From NCBI RefSeq assembly GCF_003254395.2, contig NC_037640.1, positions 3,497,501-3,561,500 on the forward strand: a stretch of 64,000 bases of DNA, given 5' to 3'. Below the pieces are notes generated by a model that saw only the letters and a list, made by a program, of their open reading frames with translations, did not search any database and was not told the DNA's origin. The DNA comes from Apis mellifera (lineage: Eukaryota > Arthropoda > Insecta > Hymenoptera > Apidae). This document shows, one piece after another, positions 37,755-50,966 of the stretch (within the stretch, counting starts at the first letter, position 1; each line of letters starts with the position of its first letter). The translations under genes and the position numbers were made by a program.

Positions 37755-37903
37755 AAAAAAAAAAAATCCACGATCTGTATCGAACGCGTTAATCCGCACG
37801 AGATCCCGACGATTCTGTACGGGTATTCACCGTGTGTACAGGTGAATTCAAGGGGATTCTCGCCAGGATTACGGCTGAGCATAATTAATCGCGAATTAAT
37901 TCA

Positions 37904-37934
37904 GAGACGCGCGTCACGGGAGTGACAGCGTCTC
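37904..37934. repeat. GC-rich hairpin
   Basis: GAGACGC (37904-37910) pairs with GCGTCTC (37928-37934) and GTCAC (37913-37917) with GTGAC (37922-37926), closing a GGGA loop with a small internal asymmetry. It lies in a CpG-rich patch (about 37.78-38.0 kb). Confidence 0.6.
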
Positions 37935-37999
37935 GAAAAGCCCGGGCCATCATCTTCCCTTATAAACCTGACTCGATGAATTATTCCTCCATATTCGAC

Positions 38000-40020
38000 G
38001 GAGGTGAAACGGAGGCAGCTCGTTAAATTATTCCAAACGTTATTTCATTCCCACCCATCGAATATTCGCGATTAATAAAAGTTCCTCTAATACTTGCACG
38101 CAATTAATTAGAATCAACGCGAAGGAGGAGGAATTTTTCTTTTCGACGAGAAATCGAATCTTCTTCTCCAATTCTTTCCAATTTTTCATCCCTGGAAATT
38201 TTTAACATTTTCTCGAGTTCTCTCTCTCTTTCTCTCTCGTTATCATCGCACGAAATTATTTATTTTCGTGAGAAGGAAATATATCCACGAGTGATCGATT
38301 CATTATCAACGAGTAAGTAAATTTCTCGGGTTATTCCTATTTTTATCCATTTTTCACGAGAGTGTGTTTTCACGGATCGAGAAAGATTCTCGCCATACCA
38401 CGTCACAGGGGCGAAAATAGTTGTTGGATATTTCAGCCATTTCGTGGACACGCGTGTTGTTTTTCATTATTCATTTATTTTTCATCCATTGACACCTGTG
38501 TCAATAATAATTCCAATTGGTGTAAAAAAAACTGGTGTGAACCTGTGGCGCTACATTTTTTTCGAAGGGGATGATACGTTTCAACGAAAGATTTAAATTT
38601 CGTCGAACGCATAAGAATAATGGAATTAATTAATAGGAAGTACAATTTAATCGAGATTGGCATATTTGCGTCGATAATCGTTTCTTTCGAATTAATAATT
38701 CTCCTCATTTTTTTTTTGATTATTATCATACGTTTTATTGGTTCGTATGTCGAAAGAAAGATTGATCGCGTTCTCAAATCAACCGGAAACTAATTCTATC
38801 AATATTTACGAAGCGATATTTAATATAGATAGTTAGATACGTCGCATATGGGTCTTATCAAGGGGACTTTAGACGGACAAGTTCTTTTTAATTAAAAAAA
38901 GGGAGGGGAAAAAAGGAAAGATATGTAATGTAAAAGTTTGTTATCGAAGTGAATTTCTTTCTCCAAAAGTAAAAAAGCCAATTACGAAGCAGCAGTGTTT
39001 ATACGCGAATCGTTTTTATTTATTTCACCCGTTGAGCTTTTGATAAAGCGCCCACATGATACGGGACATTAATTTGTTCTATCGAAAGTATTTCTGAAAA
39101 TTTCAGACATTCTTTGTAATCGTTGCAGAATATACCCACATTTACAAAAAGATTGCGTATTGTTTCATTTTAAATATATATATATATAATAATTTCAAAG
39201 TCGTAAAATATAGTACAACAGAGATGAAATATTATAATAAGATGTATAATGGAAAATCCGTATCATGAGATTATTCGATAATATCCGGTTAAATAAATGC
39301 CAAGATTTAAATATTTCACTTTCACGTTATAATAAATCGATTATTATCGTTTCGTTATGATAAAGTTATTCCCATATTGAAATAATTCGTACGAATAATT
39401 AATGAATTATTATTATATAGAATGTACAGTGGCTCGAACTCGATTCGATGAATAATCAAAACGGGAGAAATTATCTCGTATTTTTAACAGAGATTATTCT
39501 CACGAGTCGAAATCTCTGTATTTCTTTATTATTTCTTATCACGGAAATCGGAATGGAAACGATCGATATCATTCTTTCCAAAGGGAAGGACGACCATAGA
39601 TCGACTCGTTTTACTTACGAGTCTCCTGATCACTGACTCTCTCCACTGTAAACAAACCACTTTATCGCGATCTTCGTTTCACCGATTCTCTCGATCCACT
39701 CCCTCGATCCTCGAGAGGAACTCGAGATATCGTCCCGAAAAACAAACGAATCCCCACGAAACTAAACTTTTTCTTTTCTTTATAAATTCATCGTATCCCG
39801 CGCAAATCGTGACATTTCACCCTCTCGATTAACTCTGCAAACTTTCTTCCTTTTCGAAAGATCGATTTTCGAAAAAATTTATCCTTCCACTTTTGAAACT
39901 TTGAAACGTCGAAGACGCGAAATACACATTTCAAAATCTCGGGATATATATACGCTTTCAATCGTTTGATCGATTCGATTTCTAAACTAAAAGACAAAGT
40001 TTCGAAATACTTCGCCTTTG
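38000..40020. other. Intergenic, nothing recognised
   Basis: AT-rich sequence with a short (TA)n near 39176. No supported gene or repeat. Confidence 0.5.
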
Positions 40021-40344
40021 TTACAACGAAGCGCGGTTTATTCGAGTGGTACAGCTCGGCGCTGTGCCCGACATCCGTCGTTCAACACGGCTCGCCGAGT
40101 ACTGAGCCACCCGACGCAGGCGTTGACGCGTCAACCGAGGCCTTCTCTCTGCCCTTCTCTCTCTCCAATGTTTGCCTCGAAAACTACCTGTTTGCGCGAA
40201 TTTCACGCGAATTTTCACTGTTTTCTGAAATCTCTTATTATTGATTCCGCGCCGCGCGTTATTCTTCCCCCGTCGAGGGGGAGGAAGGAGAAGTATCGCT
40301 TTTATTCGATTCTTTTCGATTGTTGAAATGCATTGGGAACGAGG
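40021..40344 (+). promoter_or_regulatory. Possible promoter/first exon
   Basis: The GC/CpG-richest patch of the intergenic region (about 40030-40150 and 40240-40280). It ends in a good splice donor, GAACGAGG|GTAAGT, at 40344/40345. An ATG 17 nt before the donor would give MHWER plus two bases. It could be the 5' exon of the janus-A gene or of another plus-strand transcript. If it belongs to janus-A, at least one intermediate exon is still missing, because the phases do not join directly. Confidence 0.2.
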
Positions 40345-43300
40345 GTAAGTAAATATTGAGATTGGGAATTTTTTGATGCTCTTTTCATTACACCTTCAAC
40401 CCTTATTTACCTAATTCGAATTTAAACGTGGTCGTTTTCGATTAATATTTCCTCTCTTTTTTTCATCAAGTTGTGCATATCGTTTATCTTCGTACATCGA
40501 GTTGATTTTTCTAGTCAACGAGATATACGGAGTTCTAGTAAATTCCTGGTAAACTATCTTCTGGTGACAAGTTTAGTATCGAGTCACCAGCAACCGCAAC
40601 ATGTTTGAGACAACGTGTTGGTCACCACATTTTGAATAGTTGAAACATGCTCGTACGGATTTAGGGATTAAAATAATTTTATAATTGTTTTTTTTCGTGA
40701 TGTATATTATATATTTTATTTTCATTGGTAAGCGCGAATATTCATTAGAAATTAATGTTGTTTCGAGTACGAATAAATTTTCTCTTTTAAAGAACGATAT
40801 TCTTAATCACATAACGAATACATAGAATATCAAAGATCTTTCAATTTCTTTCTACTTCTTGAGTTTCTTTTTCCTTCTGGATATCCTTATTCTATTTATT
40901 TATTTAGGAAATAGAGTCTTTAATGGAATAAAAATGTAGAAATAAATGTATCGAAATTAAAAAAGGAAACGAAAAATTAATAGTTATTGATCAAGATATA
41001 ATAGCTGTAATATACGAAGGAATATTTTAAGGATAAACTTGATTGAATGACACGAATCATTGAAATATGGAGAAATTTCTCGCCTCCCCTCGATAAACTT
41101 TAAATTTTAAATTAAATTAAATTTTAATTCCCCCCCTCGCACGGATTCAGGCTAATCAATTTTCTGACGACGCAAATTAACATAATTAATCCGGCTACTA
41201 TTCCTTAATTTGATCGCTCATAAAAGATCCTTGACACGAAAACATCCTCCACGTGTTCGAACCTCCTTCAATTCTCTTCTTCGCCAAGACTTTGCGAAAG
41301 GAAAATATTATTTTTATTTTTTTTTTAATTCATTCATTCATCGAACAAATATCAATAATCTTAAGAATCTTGAGAGAATCTCTAGGATCTAATCATTGTC
41401 GTTTAATTGGAATAATTTAACGCCTGGTAGTGGTAATTTTATTTCATTTCATTAGCTGTTCTCTAGCTGTCGATCGATCAAAAATTCCACGCGAAACAAG
41501 CAAACTTTCAAACACGTTCGATAATTCAACGTGCATATACATTCTTCTGCAAACGCTTCCACTTCCCTTACTTTCGTTCTACGTGTCCCTTCGAACTATA
41601 ACTCCTCGAAACTCCTCAATTTTCGCGTATTTCAACGTGTTGAATTCGATTCTCGTCTCCTTTGGAGAGGATGCTCCTTGGATTTCGTGATTTCAACCTT
41701 GACGAGGCGACCGAATTCGTGGTCCCTCGCGTGGCAAACATTTCAGAATATATATATATATATATCACGAAAATATGTTTTAAAAGATCCCCTTTATTTT
41801 TCGACGAAACGTTAAAGCGTTAACGATTATTTCCAAGTTGGTTTCAAAGTTTTATTTTGCATTTTTCCGATAAAATTTAAAATCAGGAAATAAAAAAATT
41901 TCCAAAAAAATCGAGAAATATTGGGGAAGAGGGGAGTCTCCATCCCTTGATTTCTTTCTCGGTTTTCACGTTCTTCGCGCGATATTTTTATTAGAATTAG
42001 AATTTTCCAGTTAAGTGAATTTCTCTGTAAAGTGTTGGGAACACTTTGTGCGACGATCACCAAGCCACACACAGCAGCAGTTCTTGAGCTCGTTTCTCCA
42101 GGACTTTCACGGGCGCCCCTCTCCCCCTTTCCACCCTTCGTTATACCCTTGCTAACCGCAATGGATAATTATCGATTCTCCAGGATGGCCGCTCCTATTT
42201 AGAACATGCTTTTTCATCTTAATGGCACATCTAATCGTAGATTACGATCGCCTCGAGAAAATTACGGTGGCTTACGGTGCAAGTAGTAGTCGATTTTTCG
42301 TAGTTTTAGATTTTTTAATCGATCGGCCTTGGAAGGATAAAAATTGACACGAAGATGAGCTGGCACAAAAAAAATAGTATTTAAATAATAATAATTTCTC
42401 TGATAAACTCTGGTAGATAAAAATAGGCTTGTAGGTTGTACCAAAGGCGAGATAAAGAGATGCTATATCGTCGAGTATGATATCGATCGAACTATGATAT
42501 TCAGGGCTGCAGGATTTGTTGCTCGATCATTTTCGATTTCACGGTGAAGCAAATTTTCGAGAGTGAGAGAGAGATAGAGAGAGAGGATTTCGAGAGGGTG
42601 GAAAGCTCGATCAACTTGTGCGATATGCATAATTCATTAAGGAGGAGGAGGGGAGAGGGGATAAATGAGATCAAAGGTCGTTGTATAATCAACGTTGAAT
42701 GTTAATCCAGGAATGCAAAATGTGCGTGTTTCGTGAATTAAGCGCGATTGGAACGTGGACAAATTACGCGAAACAAATGGTCGATCAGTTTCTGAACGCT
42801 GAGAGAGAGAGTTGGGAATACTCGAAATTTCGATACCTCGGTCGAGATGTCGAAAAAGTTTCGAATGTCGAAATATTTTGCTATTTCTGGGATTCGAAAC
42901 TACTCTGTCGAGGGAAAAAAAGAGAGAGAGAGGAAAAAAGTAATTTGCGTGAATGAACTTTACTGGGACTTTTTTTTTCCTTTTTTTTTTAAATTTTAGA
43001 TTCATTTCAATCAGTATGATTTTATTTAATTCTTCACAATTGAATCTTTCTATAGAAAGTAGGTGTATTCAAAATTGTTAAATGTATTGAGAATGTTACA
43101 CAGTTGCATATAAATATAATAAATTTTTTGCAAAATGACAAAATAAATAAGAAAAAAATATTCTAGAATTTGTTAAAAAATTGCAAGCTTTTTTTAATTT
43201 TTCTGGACGGAGAATATCGAATATTTCTTCCAAGAAATTTCGATTCTCTCCGATAATATTGGAATCAGATCAATTGCAAATCAATTCGAAACGTGTGTCG

Positions 43301-44360
43301 AGGCTTGCACTGTTCCTACTGATAAGCGCACGAGATTTGATTGACACGTTGCTCGCCGCAACACCATCCGAACTCCCTAATTGACAAGATGTTGGAATGG
43401 AAGTAGGTATCCATGTTCCTTTCGATCGATTCGTTAATGTCGAATTCATAACATTGGAACAAACATCTTGGAGAAATTGAAGAGAATAATTCGTCGAGTA
43501 AAGGATTAAATTTGAGAACAAACGGCCAATTAAACGAGAAAAGTTAATTCATCAAGTTCCATTTTGTGTAAAAATCTATGGAATTTCAAATTTTTTATCA
43601 AACTTAATTCTTGATAACCACGGTTATCTTCTAATTCTTAGAAATAAGAGTAATAGATTATGTAAAATGAAATCTATTTTTCTATCATAATTTCAAAGAT
43701 ACTGCATGCATTAGTTGTATAAACTATGGATTGCATGTTTACATGTAATTATCCTAACAATAATCGTAAAAATGTGAAAAAAATAAGCAGGGTGGAACCG
43801 AATGAATTTGCTCGAACACCGATTTCCTTTACTCGAGTTTCGAGATGGAATTCTTCTGATTATTGGATATTTCATTATCGAGTACTCTTGTCTCTCTCTC
43901 TCTAATAGATCGTAAACCTCGACGTATCGACTCTTGTTTGAATGGCTCGTGGTTTCCTCGATTGTCAAACTTTCCTTTACACGTGTTGGCCACGAGGATC
44001 GATTTAACTCTGGAACTCGTTCCGGAATGAGGGACGTTCAGAAGGATACAATGCGAAACGATAGGAACGAGCGATCAATGAATAACGTTACTTCAACGCG
44101 GTTGTGGTTTTAAATAAGTCGCGCTTAGAACACGTGCGTGTATTTCCTTTTTCCTTAAACGATTGCTATCTTGAACGCTTTATACCATGTATATATTTTA
44201 ATTTATCATTAAAAGTATCCTCAATTCAAGGAACTCGATTTCCCTCCAACAAATTAAATGAAAAGATATATATATATATAATAGAATATATAATCCCTTT
44301 TATCATTGGTGTAGACAGATTACGTGACACAATGCGACGCTTGTGATTTGACGAAAGCCT
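40345..44360. other. Intergenic or intronic, no gene recognised
   Basis: AT-rich sequence with short (TA)n and (GA)n tracts. I searched the plus strand for the janus-A N-terminal pattern (FKY, RGY/RGF, WH/YH) and found none. Confidence 0.5.
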
Positions 44361-44361
44361 G

Positions 44362-44371
44362 GTCACGTGAC
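44362..44371. promoter_or_regulatory. Perfect CLEAR-type E-box
   Basis: GTCACGTGAC is a 10-bp palindrome identical to the consensus bound by MiT/TFE and USF-type bHLH-Zip factors. No gene start is clearly attached to it. Confidence 0.3.
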
Positions 44372-44601
44372 GTTCACTTGATTGTCATAGTAGCGATAAT
44401 ATGACGACGTATATATTATATCGTGTGGAAATTCAACTTTCAACAGAGGGAACAGCGCGTATCGTCGATAAATTTTTATAGTAATTTGGACAGCAATTTA
44501 GCTCTCTACCCACGCATCCCCCAAGTTCACAGAGAGTAATCAATCTAACCTCGAAATCGACCTAGAAACAATCGTCTACCAAGTTTCGAAACAAGTAAAG
44601 T

Positions 44602-44634
44602 AACCTAATTTAACCTAACCTAACTTAACGAATT
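44602..44634 (+). repeat. Short degenerate CCTAA-type tract
   Basis: A few CCTAA/ACCTAA units in imperfect tandem, resembling the reverse complement of the insect telomere motif TTAGG. Too short to be a telomere; probably an interstitial microsatellite. Confidence 0.4.
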
Positions 44635-44639
44635 AATCT

Positions 44640-47600
44640 ATCGTAGAAATAATAATAATAATATAATCGAATCGGCGTCGATTTCGACGCCGAAAAGTCG
44701 CTGGTAAAATTTGTGCGTATTTTTAGAGAAATTTTCATCGAATAGAGATCGGAAAATATGGTATATATATCAGGGAATGAGGTTATGATACCGGGAGATA
44801 AACGGAGATTATGGATGGAAAATGTTGTTTAAACAGTATGGATTAAAGTTTGAAAGCGTAGTTATGACTCTGTTCGAAGAATTTCAGCTTGTTATCAAAT
44901 TTATCAACACCCGAGGGACTCTTGGTATTATGGTATAAAGTTGAATCGGGAATGGATGAGGGTGGATATTGTTTCCCTTGGATGATTAAAACAGCTTCCG
45001 GTGGCCAAGTTCGTTTAATTTTTACCGTCTCTTCTGTTTCAGTTTTAGATATATAATGCTTTTATGAAAGATGGACCAAGTTTTTTTATTTTATAGCTAT
45101 ATATATACACATGAAAGTTTTTGATAAACTTTTATGAATATATAAAAGATTTTTACGAATATAATGCTTTTACGTTGTACAAATTATTTTAAATGTTACT
45201 CGAATGGATAAAGTTTGAAAAGTATACACGGGAGTTGTGTGAATATTTATTTAAAAATATTGTAAAAATCCTCCTCGGAAATATTTTAATTGTGTATAAT
45301 AATAGACTCATCGCAACAATAATCTTCTTTCCAGAATCCGCGATAAGTATTCATATATTTTGTTAAATTATCCTCGAACACGTTCTAAGAGAAATCTTCT
45401 TTGCATTTTGATATTTTCGCATAATAAATCGTAACAGGGGATCCATGATGAAAGTGTATAAAACTTTTATTTAGTTTAATTTAACTCCAAAATAATGGAA
45501 AGGATGTATATATACATAACTTACAAGGATATTCGATCGAAAGTAAGGGTAATTCTGCCAACTCCGGGTCATTTTTTTTTTCATCCCCCTTCGATCTTTC
45601 AGCAAGGGTGAGGGGGAGGAGGATCAGGCGAGTGTTCGATCGCGTCGTAAAATATTGCCAGCCGAAATTTCGCCGATCATTACGAGAACCTTTCCCAATC
45701 AGCGCAGAAACAAAAGTCCATAGATCGTTTGCTTCGAAACTTCGGTTATCGCGTTTCTCTTCCGGTTCTCTGATCCTTTGTATCTCCATGTAATATTTTT
45801 CCCTTGAATATTTATGGCTGTACGAAGTTTGGAAGGATTGATTGATCGTACAACGATGTTGTCATGATTTCAATTATCCAAGATTGGCCGAGATTGATAC
45901 ATTAAAGATTAAAGTGGAAGTTAATCTTACTTTGTCCATTCCAGTATCATTTATATTTCAATTTAATTAATTAATATAACATTTCTTTGCAACGGAATTA
46001 CAAAATTTTTCGTCAATCTCGCATTTCGTCGTCTTAATTAAATATCAAACACTTTTAAATTTAAATTTCGTGATAAATCTTTTGTTTCCCTTTTGCTTGA
46101 CGTTAGAGAAAAATCGACTTGGGCTATAAACTATGATACGCGCAGTTATGACGTATCCGTTATTTACGTATCCGCAAGGAAAATCTCTCCTCCCCCAAGA
46201 TGTAAAAACAACGCCAAGATTTCAAAGATCGTGAACGGATTTCTTGAATTCCGCAAAATTTATTTGCCTGTATTTATTTTACGTCGTCGTTTTGTTGCGA
46301 GGAACAAACGAAATAACTTTGGTTCTCCGTCGCATCGAAACTTTCATCCGGGACGTTGAAAACGTTGTCGCAAGTTCAAGTAATCAACTGAACCGAGAGA
46401 TTTGATTTTGCAAAGATTTTACAGGGGTAACAATTTTGAAATGAAATTTAACAAAGTATTCGGTTATTCGTGAAACAATACGATTGGAAAATTACGTTGT
46501 AAAAAATGAAATGTTTCACGGGAAATTTGTGCATGCTGTTTCATGCAGAATTGATCTTCCTTGAAAAATATATAATATTTTTCAAGAAGCTAAATATATT
46601 TTTCTTACTCGTGTTACGAATAATTAAACAGTTAATTTGCAAGCACGACGAACAATTTTATCAGCTTACAACTCGAAGCTTTGTCACATATTTGAATTGA
46701 GGGCAAATTTTGGATCAGATGGAACGAGATTAAAAACTTTAGTTAAGCTGTTTTCGAGAGAATAAGCTTAAAGACTGTGGCTTTAACAATGCGAGACAAA
46801 CCGTATTAAAACTCTAAGCGTTGAGACAAATCTTCAATTTCCAAGAACCCATTGTATACATAAAATTGGAATATTTTCAAAAGTTTTTGAAACGCGAGAG
46901 TTTTATTAATCGAAAGAGGAAGAATGAAATTGCAAAGGGATAAAAAGTATTAATTATAATTGTTAAAATGGTGGCACATGGAAGAATGGAAAATGGACGA
47001 TTAATTATTGGAAGAAACTTATTTATCGCCTCACGTTTTCCAATTTTCTGCAAGTACGAGTTGTTGTTGGATCCCCATATCCATAAAACCCGATCCTCGA
47101 AACTCGTCGAATATACCTTGAACTATTTTCCATCGTCGCAAGGCTTCTTTCACAATTTGCAAAGACCAAACTAATTCCACTAAAAATGAATAAATTGGAT
47201 CCGTTCCAGAATTTTCACTGATTTAATTAGCAATCGGTATTCCTCGTCAATGATTTCTCAACGAATCTCTTAATTTTAATGATTTTCAACTGCTTCGAAT
47301 CCTCCTCGAATAAATTTCACTGTTGTTTTTAATTAATTAACTTCGCAACTGATATTTCGTCAAATTAATCAACTCCATGAATTCTAAGTTTCTTTTCGAA
47401 ATTTTTAATCGAAATTTCTCCTCCAAAAAGATTGATTTTTTAATTGGAGACGAAATTTTAAGAGTTAAAATTGAATTTCCAAGGTCGATTCTTCCCCAAT
47501 GCGGGATAATGAACTTGAGGGGGAGCAACGATTATGCCGCCCTAATTAACTTTCCTCCATCTTTTTCTCTCACCCACCCACGACTCCTCGATAATAGACC

Positions 47601-50600
47601 TTTCTAACTGGTCGAATCGCAGCGTGCCGCGATCGCGTTCCCTTGTTCCTCGACGAAATGAATCAGATTTCCAGCAGATCTCGAATCCCTCGAAGTCCTA
47701 TGAAATACAAAGAGAAACAGAGGAAACGTGTTTCGCGGAAATTTTATTATTGTTAAATTTTACTCGAATTTTCTGTCATCCATTTTGCTGGGAAATGTTA
47801 CTAATTATTTTTACACGAGGACGAATTGAATTGAAGTGAAAGAGAGAACTTCTAATTCCATATTATTAACACCATTTTGTTTCGTCTAACTTGTACAACA
47901 CTTTGGAAACTTCTTGAATATTTTAAGCAGAGCTACTTGCTTCTTCTTCTTCTTCTTTTTTTTTTTCCGTATATTCCCTCTGACAAAAGGGATCAGAACA
48001 AATTTTAGCGGAAGCCAATTTCGTCGAAGGCAGCAGATCTCTTTCAGACCTAGGAACCGGAAGCTACTCGGCCCTCCATCTTTACCGTGTTTTTCACTTA
48101 GCGATTTACCCACCCGTGCTTTTACTACCCACCGAGAGAGAGAGAGAGACAGGGATGTCTTTTCCTCATCGATTTCTCCTCGCCCCACACTCCCACGCTT
48201 CCGTATATTGCGACTGGTATTGTACCAACGCGCGATCATGTCGATATCCCGGTGTCCCATAAATGTAACCTATAAATGCAAACAACACCGCCAACATTTC
48301 CTATTGTAATATATTTAAAGATTGAAGGTATTTCGATTATTTTTATTTATTCTCGATCATTGGAAGAAACACGTTCGAAAAGATTGGTTGAGGATCAAGA
48401 TTCTTCGAGGTCTAAAAAGAGAAGAAGATGTTGGTTCGAATTAATATATTCTCGTTGACGTTATTGAAAAGCATTATTAAAGGATTACCTTTGAGAAATC
48501 CTCCTTTTTTTAATATTGGCGATATTAGTTTCGGAGAAATGATTCGAAGGAAGGCAATAAGGAGGGAGGAGGGGGGGAAACCTTACCTCCTTCCATCCAT
48601 TATTTTTCATTTTTATCTCTTCATTATTCAGCGTCTCGATCCATCCAGTATCGAGACTTTCAAAGGAATTAATGGAGGGGTGGCGTTGCCCTCCTCGATG
48701 GGGGTCGAAGATAAACGCTCTCCCGTCAAAGTTTTACGAGGTCGAGAAACGGGACGCAGCCTCGTTTGTCACCCGTGTTCCTCCACCCTTTCTCTCTTTT
48801 TTTTTTTTTCGAAAAAAATCGGCGACGAAGAAGATACTATTCGATGCCGTTTTTCCTTTTTTTTTTTTTTTTCTTTGATTCAAATATCACATATCGCTTT
48901 CGATTTGCAATCGAACGACGATTTTTCACGCTGTGGCGTGTCCTCGATCACCGAACAAATGAAATCGGGTTTAATATGCACTGGTATTTTGTCATCCAAG
49001 TCGAATGGCAGCCATTTTTTTTTTTTTTGGAGAAGGGATGATCAATGGTCCAATTTGGAATATTTGGGGTATACTATTTAGTTTCAATCGTTATTTTTAT
49101 TATATCTATTCTTCTTTCTCTCTATTTTTATGAAATTATTTTTTCATTATTGATCATCAAAGTGTCTTATTACGATAAAATAAAGTGTAAAGTTTGAGAA
49201 ATTGTTTTTCCACGAAAAGTATCGCGTATCGATATCGCTTTTTGCATTATATTCGTTTCCTTTCCTCCGATTATATGATCGATAACGAAATATTTTTGCC
49301 AAGCAACGTGGTTCGAAGTTGTGAAAAGATGGGGTGGAATAAATGTATTAACTTTTTATCATTTGGATAGCCACCAGGTGAACCTGGTTTTAAATTTGTT
49401 TGAAAAATTCTTTTTTTTCAATCTCTCAGAATGGAAGAGTTATAGTCGAGGAGAATATTTTATATGTAAAAGTATTATATTGGAGGAAAAAAAAAAAAAA
49501 AAAAGAATTTACATTGCTAAATAATACATGCGACATAAATTCTTTCTTCTTATATCCTTTTATGCGGAGTATTCTCTAACAATACAGGCCATAATTCTTT
49601 AACTACGCGGAATAGAAGAAGAAGAAATCTTTCAAACGAATATTATTAAATAATTCATTTGATAAACTTTTCGGTACAATTATTTCTATATTAATCTTCG
49701 ACGATTCTTCTTTAATTAACAATTTCAAATTCTGATAAAAACAATTTTCTTTCCTTAATTTTTATAATCCGCTATTTCAACGAATGCTCTGATAAAAAAA
49801 ATCACAATTATTTATAAAAGAAAAACACAAATTTTTCTCTTTCCCGTTGAAAGGCGTAATAATAAAGCTTGCCTATACCACGAAGAAAAGAATTCCGTTT
49901 GGAAAGGGGCAAGGGTCATCCTCCAATAGCCGTGGAACGATCTCTCGTTCTTATCTCGTTCCCTTTCTTCGAGAAAATCAAAAGATTTTTTCCTTTTTTT
50001 AACTCGTTTCTTCGACAATGGATCTCATCAATATGAATCAAATTGCGATGATCTCTGGCGGAGATCTTTCTTCCCTTGTATAACCACGTCAAAAGACAAA
50101 TAAATGCCTCGTCGAGCCTTTCTCGATTCGAAATTTGTTCCACTCGTATCATTTATTCGTGGATCGTTGAAATTAAACGATTTGCGTGTTTCGTGCGAGG
50201 TCGAATTCAATTCGTATTCGGTAGAATGATTATTTGGCAAATGGATGGCGAAATAATTTATTTCGTTCTATATATATATATATGTATATTTAGTGTGTAA
50301 TTTATTTATTTTCTCTTTTTTTTTCGAATTTGTCGAGTATTGGAAATTACGAACGAGAAGAAATCAAATTTTTCTTCTCAATGTGCACAGAATCACTAGT
50401 CTTTCAATTAATTTTATTGAATAACTGATTTTTAACAAAATGATTATAATTTGTTCTGTGTGAAGTAAGATTTACGTGTAATTTATATATACATATACTT
50501 TTTTCTTTAATTTATCATCAAATCCTTTTGAAGAAGAAAAGGGAAATAATTATTTTTTCAATTATGAAATGAATAAAAAAAAAAGAAATTGATATTAGAA

Positions 50601-50893
50601 TTTGTAATTTGACAAAAATCTCATCAATCTTTCGTTTCAAATTGTTCAAACATTCGATCGAAAAAATCGATCATCGAATCGTGCAATTATTATTATTATT
50701 ATTTTTTTTTTTTTATTTCCAAAATTTAAAACTCTTTCCAACGCGCCTTAACCTCTTTCTGTTCTTTTTCTTTCGCTCTTTTTCGTCTAGGAAACTCGTG
50801 GATTACCAGCGTCGCCAAACGCGTACTTTTACGTGTCACAAAGGCCGTCACAGGCACACGCCTCGATTAACCAGAATCCGACGACCTTTGCGC

Positions 50894-50896
<3 letters not shown>
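44640..50896. other. Intergenic or intronic, no gene recognised
   Basis: Mixed AT-rich sequence with poly-T runs. The long frame at 48428-49081 is driven by T runs (F-rich peptide) and has no recognisable domain. No RNA gene seen. Confidence 0.5.

Positions 50897-50962
<66 letters not shown>
50897..50962 (+). repeat. (AG)33 microsatellite
   Basis: Sixty-six bases of uninterrupted AG dinucleotide, the longest perfect dinucleotide tract of the window interior. It lies just left of the change to AT-rich, CpG-poor DNA. Confidence 0.95.

Positions 50963-50966
<4 letters not shown>

Noticed and set aside
48428..49081. 217-codon plus-strand open frame
   Set aside because: Its length comes from long T runs translated as F stretches. 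There is no domain, no splice support and poor codon texture.
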